DNA from: Lepidostoma basale
Taxonomy: Eukaryota; Arthropoda; Insecta; Trichoptera; Lepidostomatidae
Direction: 5' to 3'
DNA length: 64,000 nt
Assembly (NCBI GenBank): GCA_022606425.2
Contig: JAHDVF020000450.1
Coordinates: 78,501-142,500 of the forward strand
Part shown: positions 63,501 to 64,000 of the stretch, piece by piece
How the letters are laid out: each line of letters opens with the position of its first letter
Position numbering within the stretch: position 1 is the stretch's first letter
Program-made: the position numbers and the translations under genes
Notes under the pieces: model-generated
Told to the model about the DNA's origin: nothing
Databases searched by the model: none
The model's input: only the letters and a program-made list of their open reading frames with translations

Positions 63501-64000
63501 TTATTTGCTTGGTTCGTCTTATGACCGTTCCTAACAGCTCCTCTGTTCCGCATCTTATATATTTGTCATCCAACTCGAATTTTCCCAAAGGATCATCGTC
63601 AGAATTGAGCTGAATGGGAAATTGTGAATAATCCAGTTTGACGCCGTGTTCTTTTAAGTTTTTCCATCTTTTGAGAAACTTAATCTCATCTTTAGAAAAA
63701 ATCCTAAGATCGTTGGTGTTTGTATCAAATTTCTGGATTGCGTTGCGGTCTTTAATTCCACCGGCTTTGTGATTCATATACTCCCCAAATCCCTGAAGCA
63801 TGTCCATCACGTGATACTCATTCTTATTTTGAAAATTGAAATTGGCAAGTTTGTGAGACTGAAAGTTCAAAAAGGAACTGCTTATGACACTCTGAGAGTA
63901 GTTTGATCCCTCGTCGAGGAGGTGGACTCTCCCGACGTGGTTATCTGTGATGTTGATAATGTTCTCCTCCAAGACATAGGTCACCATGTCCAGCTGCCAT
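56618..64000 (-). CDS. NACHT-ankyrin (NLR-like STAND NTPase) protein, 5' end outside window
   Basis: Two exons (64000-60724 and 57565-56618) join in phase 0 across a 3.2-kb GT-AG intron to give at least 1,407 residues. The frame stays open to the window edge, so the true N-terminus lies beyond it. Numbering from the first in-window Met (63987): a long helical N-terminal region; a NACHT domain with P-loop SDEPGMGKTTT (about 634-644), Walker B LLVDGFDEI (about 720-728) and sensor-like MIVTTRM; a winged-helix-like YEFVHRTFAEFFCADLI (about 965-981); then ankyrin repeats starting NQTALHVAVAEKKIGIVDLL and continuing in exon 2. STAND NTPases of this layout are nucleotide switches that oligomerise on ligand sensing. 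An innate-immune role is an inference from architecture. Reading frames are intact, so it is probably functional. It could equally be a lineage-expanded NACHT-ANK family member. Confidence 0.9.
57636..58440. mobile_element. Long-arm foldback element in the NACHT-ankyrin intron
   Basis: Outer arms (57636-57775 and 58330-58440) share GGCGGCATTCAATGAAGTGA and its complement. Inner arms (57925-57975 and 58176-58225) share GGGATGTGAGATGTATTATT and its complement. The left arm has about 35 bp extra. It starts only 70 bp from the exon at 57565. No coding. Confidence 0.8.
58523..58560 (+). mobile_element. Single hAT terminus
   Basis: CAGTGGCGTGCCTAGGGTTA matches the right terminus of the hAT copies at 4401 and 36023. 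No matching second end was found nearby. Confidence 0.6.
58718..58781. repeat. 64-bp near-perfect palindrome
   Basis: Arms of about 32 bp (CGCTACCCAGAAAGAAAGAG with complement) meet at ATATACATATAT with essentially no loop and one mismatch. A long hairpin is possible in RNA or cruciform DNA. Confidence 0.85.
58868..59640 (-). mobile_element. LINE-A copy in the NACHT-ankyrin intron
   Basis: AAC-rich tail at 58868. Minus frames include [40 protein letters not shown] and [17 protein letters not shown]. The middle third is shortened near 59225. It joins LINE-F at about 59640. Confidence 0.75.
59640..59945 (-). mobile_element. LINE-F internal fragment
   Basis: The minus frame reads FKTLVNSFVVSRLEYCNAIY, ANIPKKETNKLQSAFNVAAR and LAERIQYKPFWRVFKALHGM. 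This is the CR1/L2 segment upstream of the GPSAWNNLP end, which is absent here. Confidence 0.75.
59945..60698 (-). mobile_element. LINE-A copy abutting the NACHT-ankyrin splice donor
   Basis: Minus frames give [60 protein letters not shown] and MERMDERRMVKKLYTSGVSG, ending in TAAC repeats at 59948. Its 5' end lies about 25 bp beyond the splice donor at 60723. Same subfamily as the 18500 copy. Confidence 0.85.
60724..64000 (-). CDS. NACHT-ankyrin gene, large exon (NACHT domain), open at window edge
   Basis: A 3.3-kb uninterrupted frame. Before the in-window Met at 63987 the frame reads WQLD, so translation probably enters from upstream. It contains a P-loop-like but lysine-less block ICDTSQGSTITST (about residues 275-287), then the true NACHT. 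Ends ENQTALHVAVAEKKIGIVDL, LMKHSRVSPDVE with donor GTCAGT at 60723. Confidence 0.93.

Overview
This window looks like arthropod nuclear DNA, most probably from an insect. It is AT-rich. Its few real genes are split by large introns with GT-AG borders (one is GC-AG). Coding exons are GC-rich islands in a sea of degraded transposable elements. The NUBPL exons resemble the insect form of that protein more than the vertebrate one, and the LINE, mariner, hAT, piggyBac and PIF/Harbinger relics are of kinds common in insects. The order cannot be fixed from the sequence alone. No bacterial operons, CRISPR arrays or rRNA genes were seen, and no free-standing tRNA gene.

Three host genes can be supported. 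(1) NUBPL/Ind1, minus strand, four exons between 10020 and 17353, with its N-terminal exon not located. It is a mitochondrial P-loop iron-sulfur carrier for complex I. (2) A 314-residue protein with two RRM-like domains and an RG-rich tail, plus strand, six coding exons between 31661 and 40896, complete. (3) A large NACHT-ankyrin (NLR-like STAND NTPase) protein, minus strand, two exons (56618-57565 and 60724-64000), with its 5' end beyond the window. Genes 1 and 2 are divergent, with about 14 kb of repeats between them.

Most of the rest is mobile DNA, much of it nested. I use these working labels. LINE-A: RT with a C-terminus like [14 protein letters not shown] and a (TTAG)n tail. LINE-B: C-terminus like EAYIQQW, sometimes with an (AAGT)n tail. 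LINE-B2: contains VRPIMTYG and has a GAA-rich tail. LINE-C: contains RKWQWIGHTLR. LINE-D: contains RLEAFEMWLH. LINE-E: jockey-like, with a TTTGA-rich tail. LINE-F: CR1/L2-like, contains GPSAWNNLP. DNA elements with clear target-site duplications include hAT copies (8 bp), TTAA elements, PIF/Harbinger-type MITEs (3 bp), a Tigger-like element (TA) and a 386-bp MITE (AAAT). A solo LTR lies in a NUBPL intron.

The most striking signals are as follows. A 42/30-bp tandem array in the RRM gene is made of about 17 copies of its own 3' splice-site region, all in register with the true acceptor at 35700/35701. Hammerhead-ribozyme-like motifs of the type known from Penelope-like elements occur at several loci, some as inverted pairs in foldback elements. 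Finally, the NLR-like gene itself is of interest.
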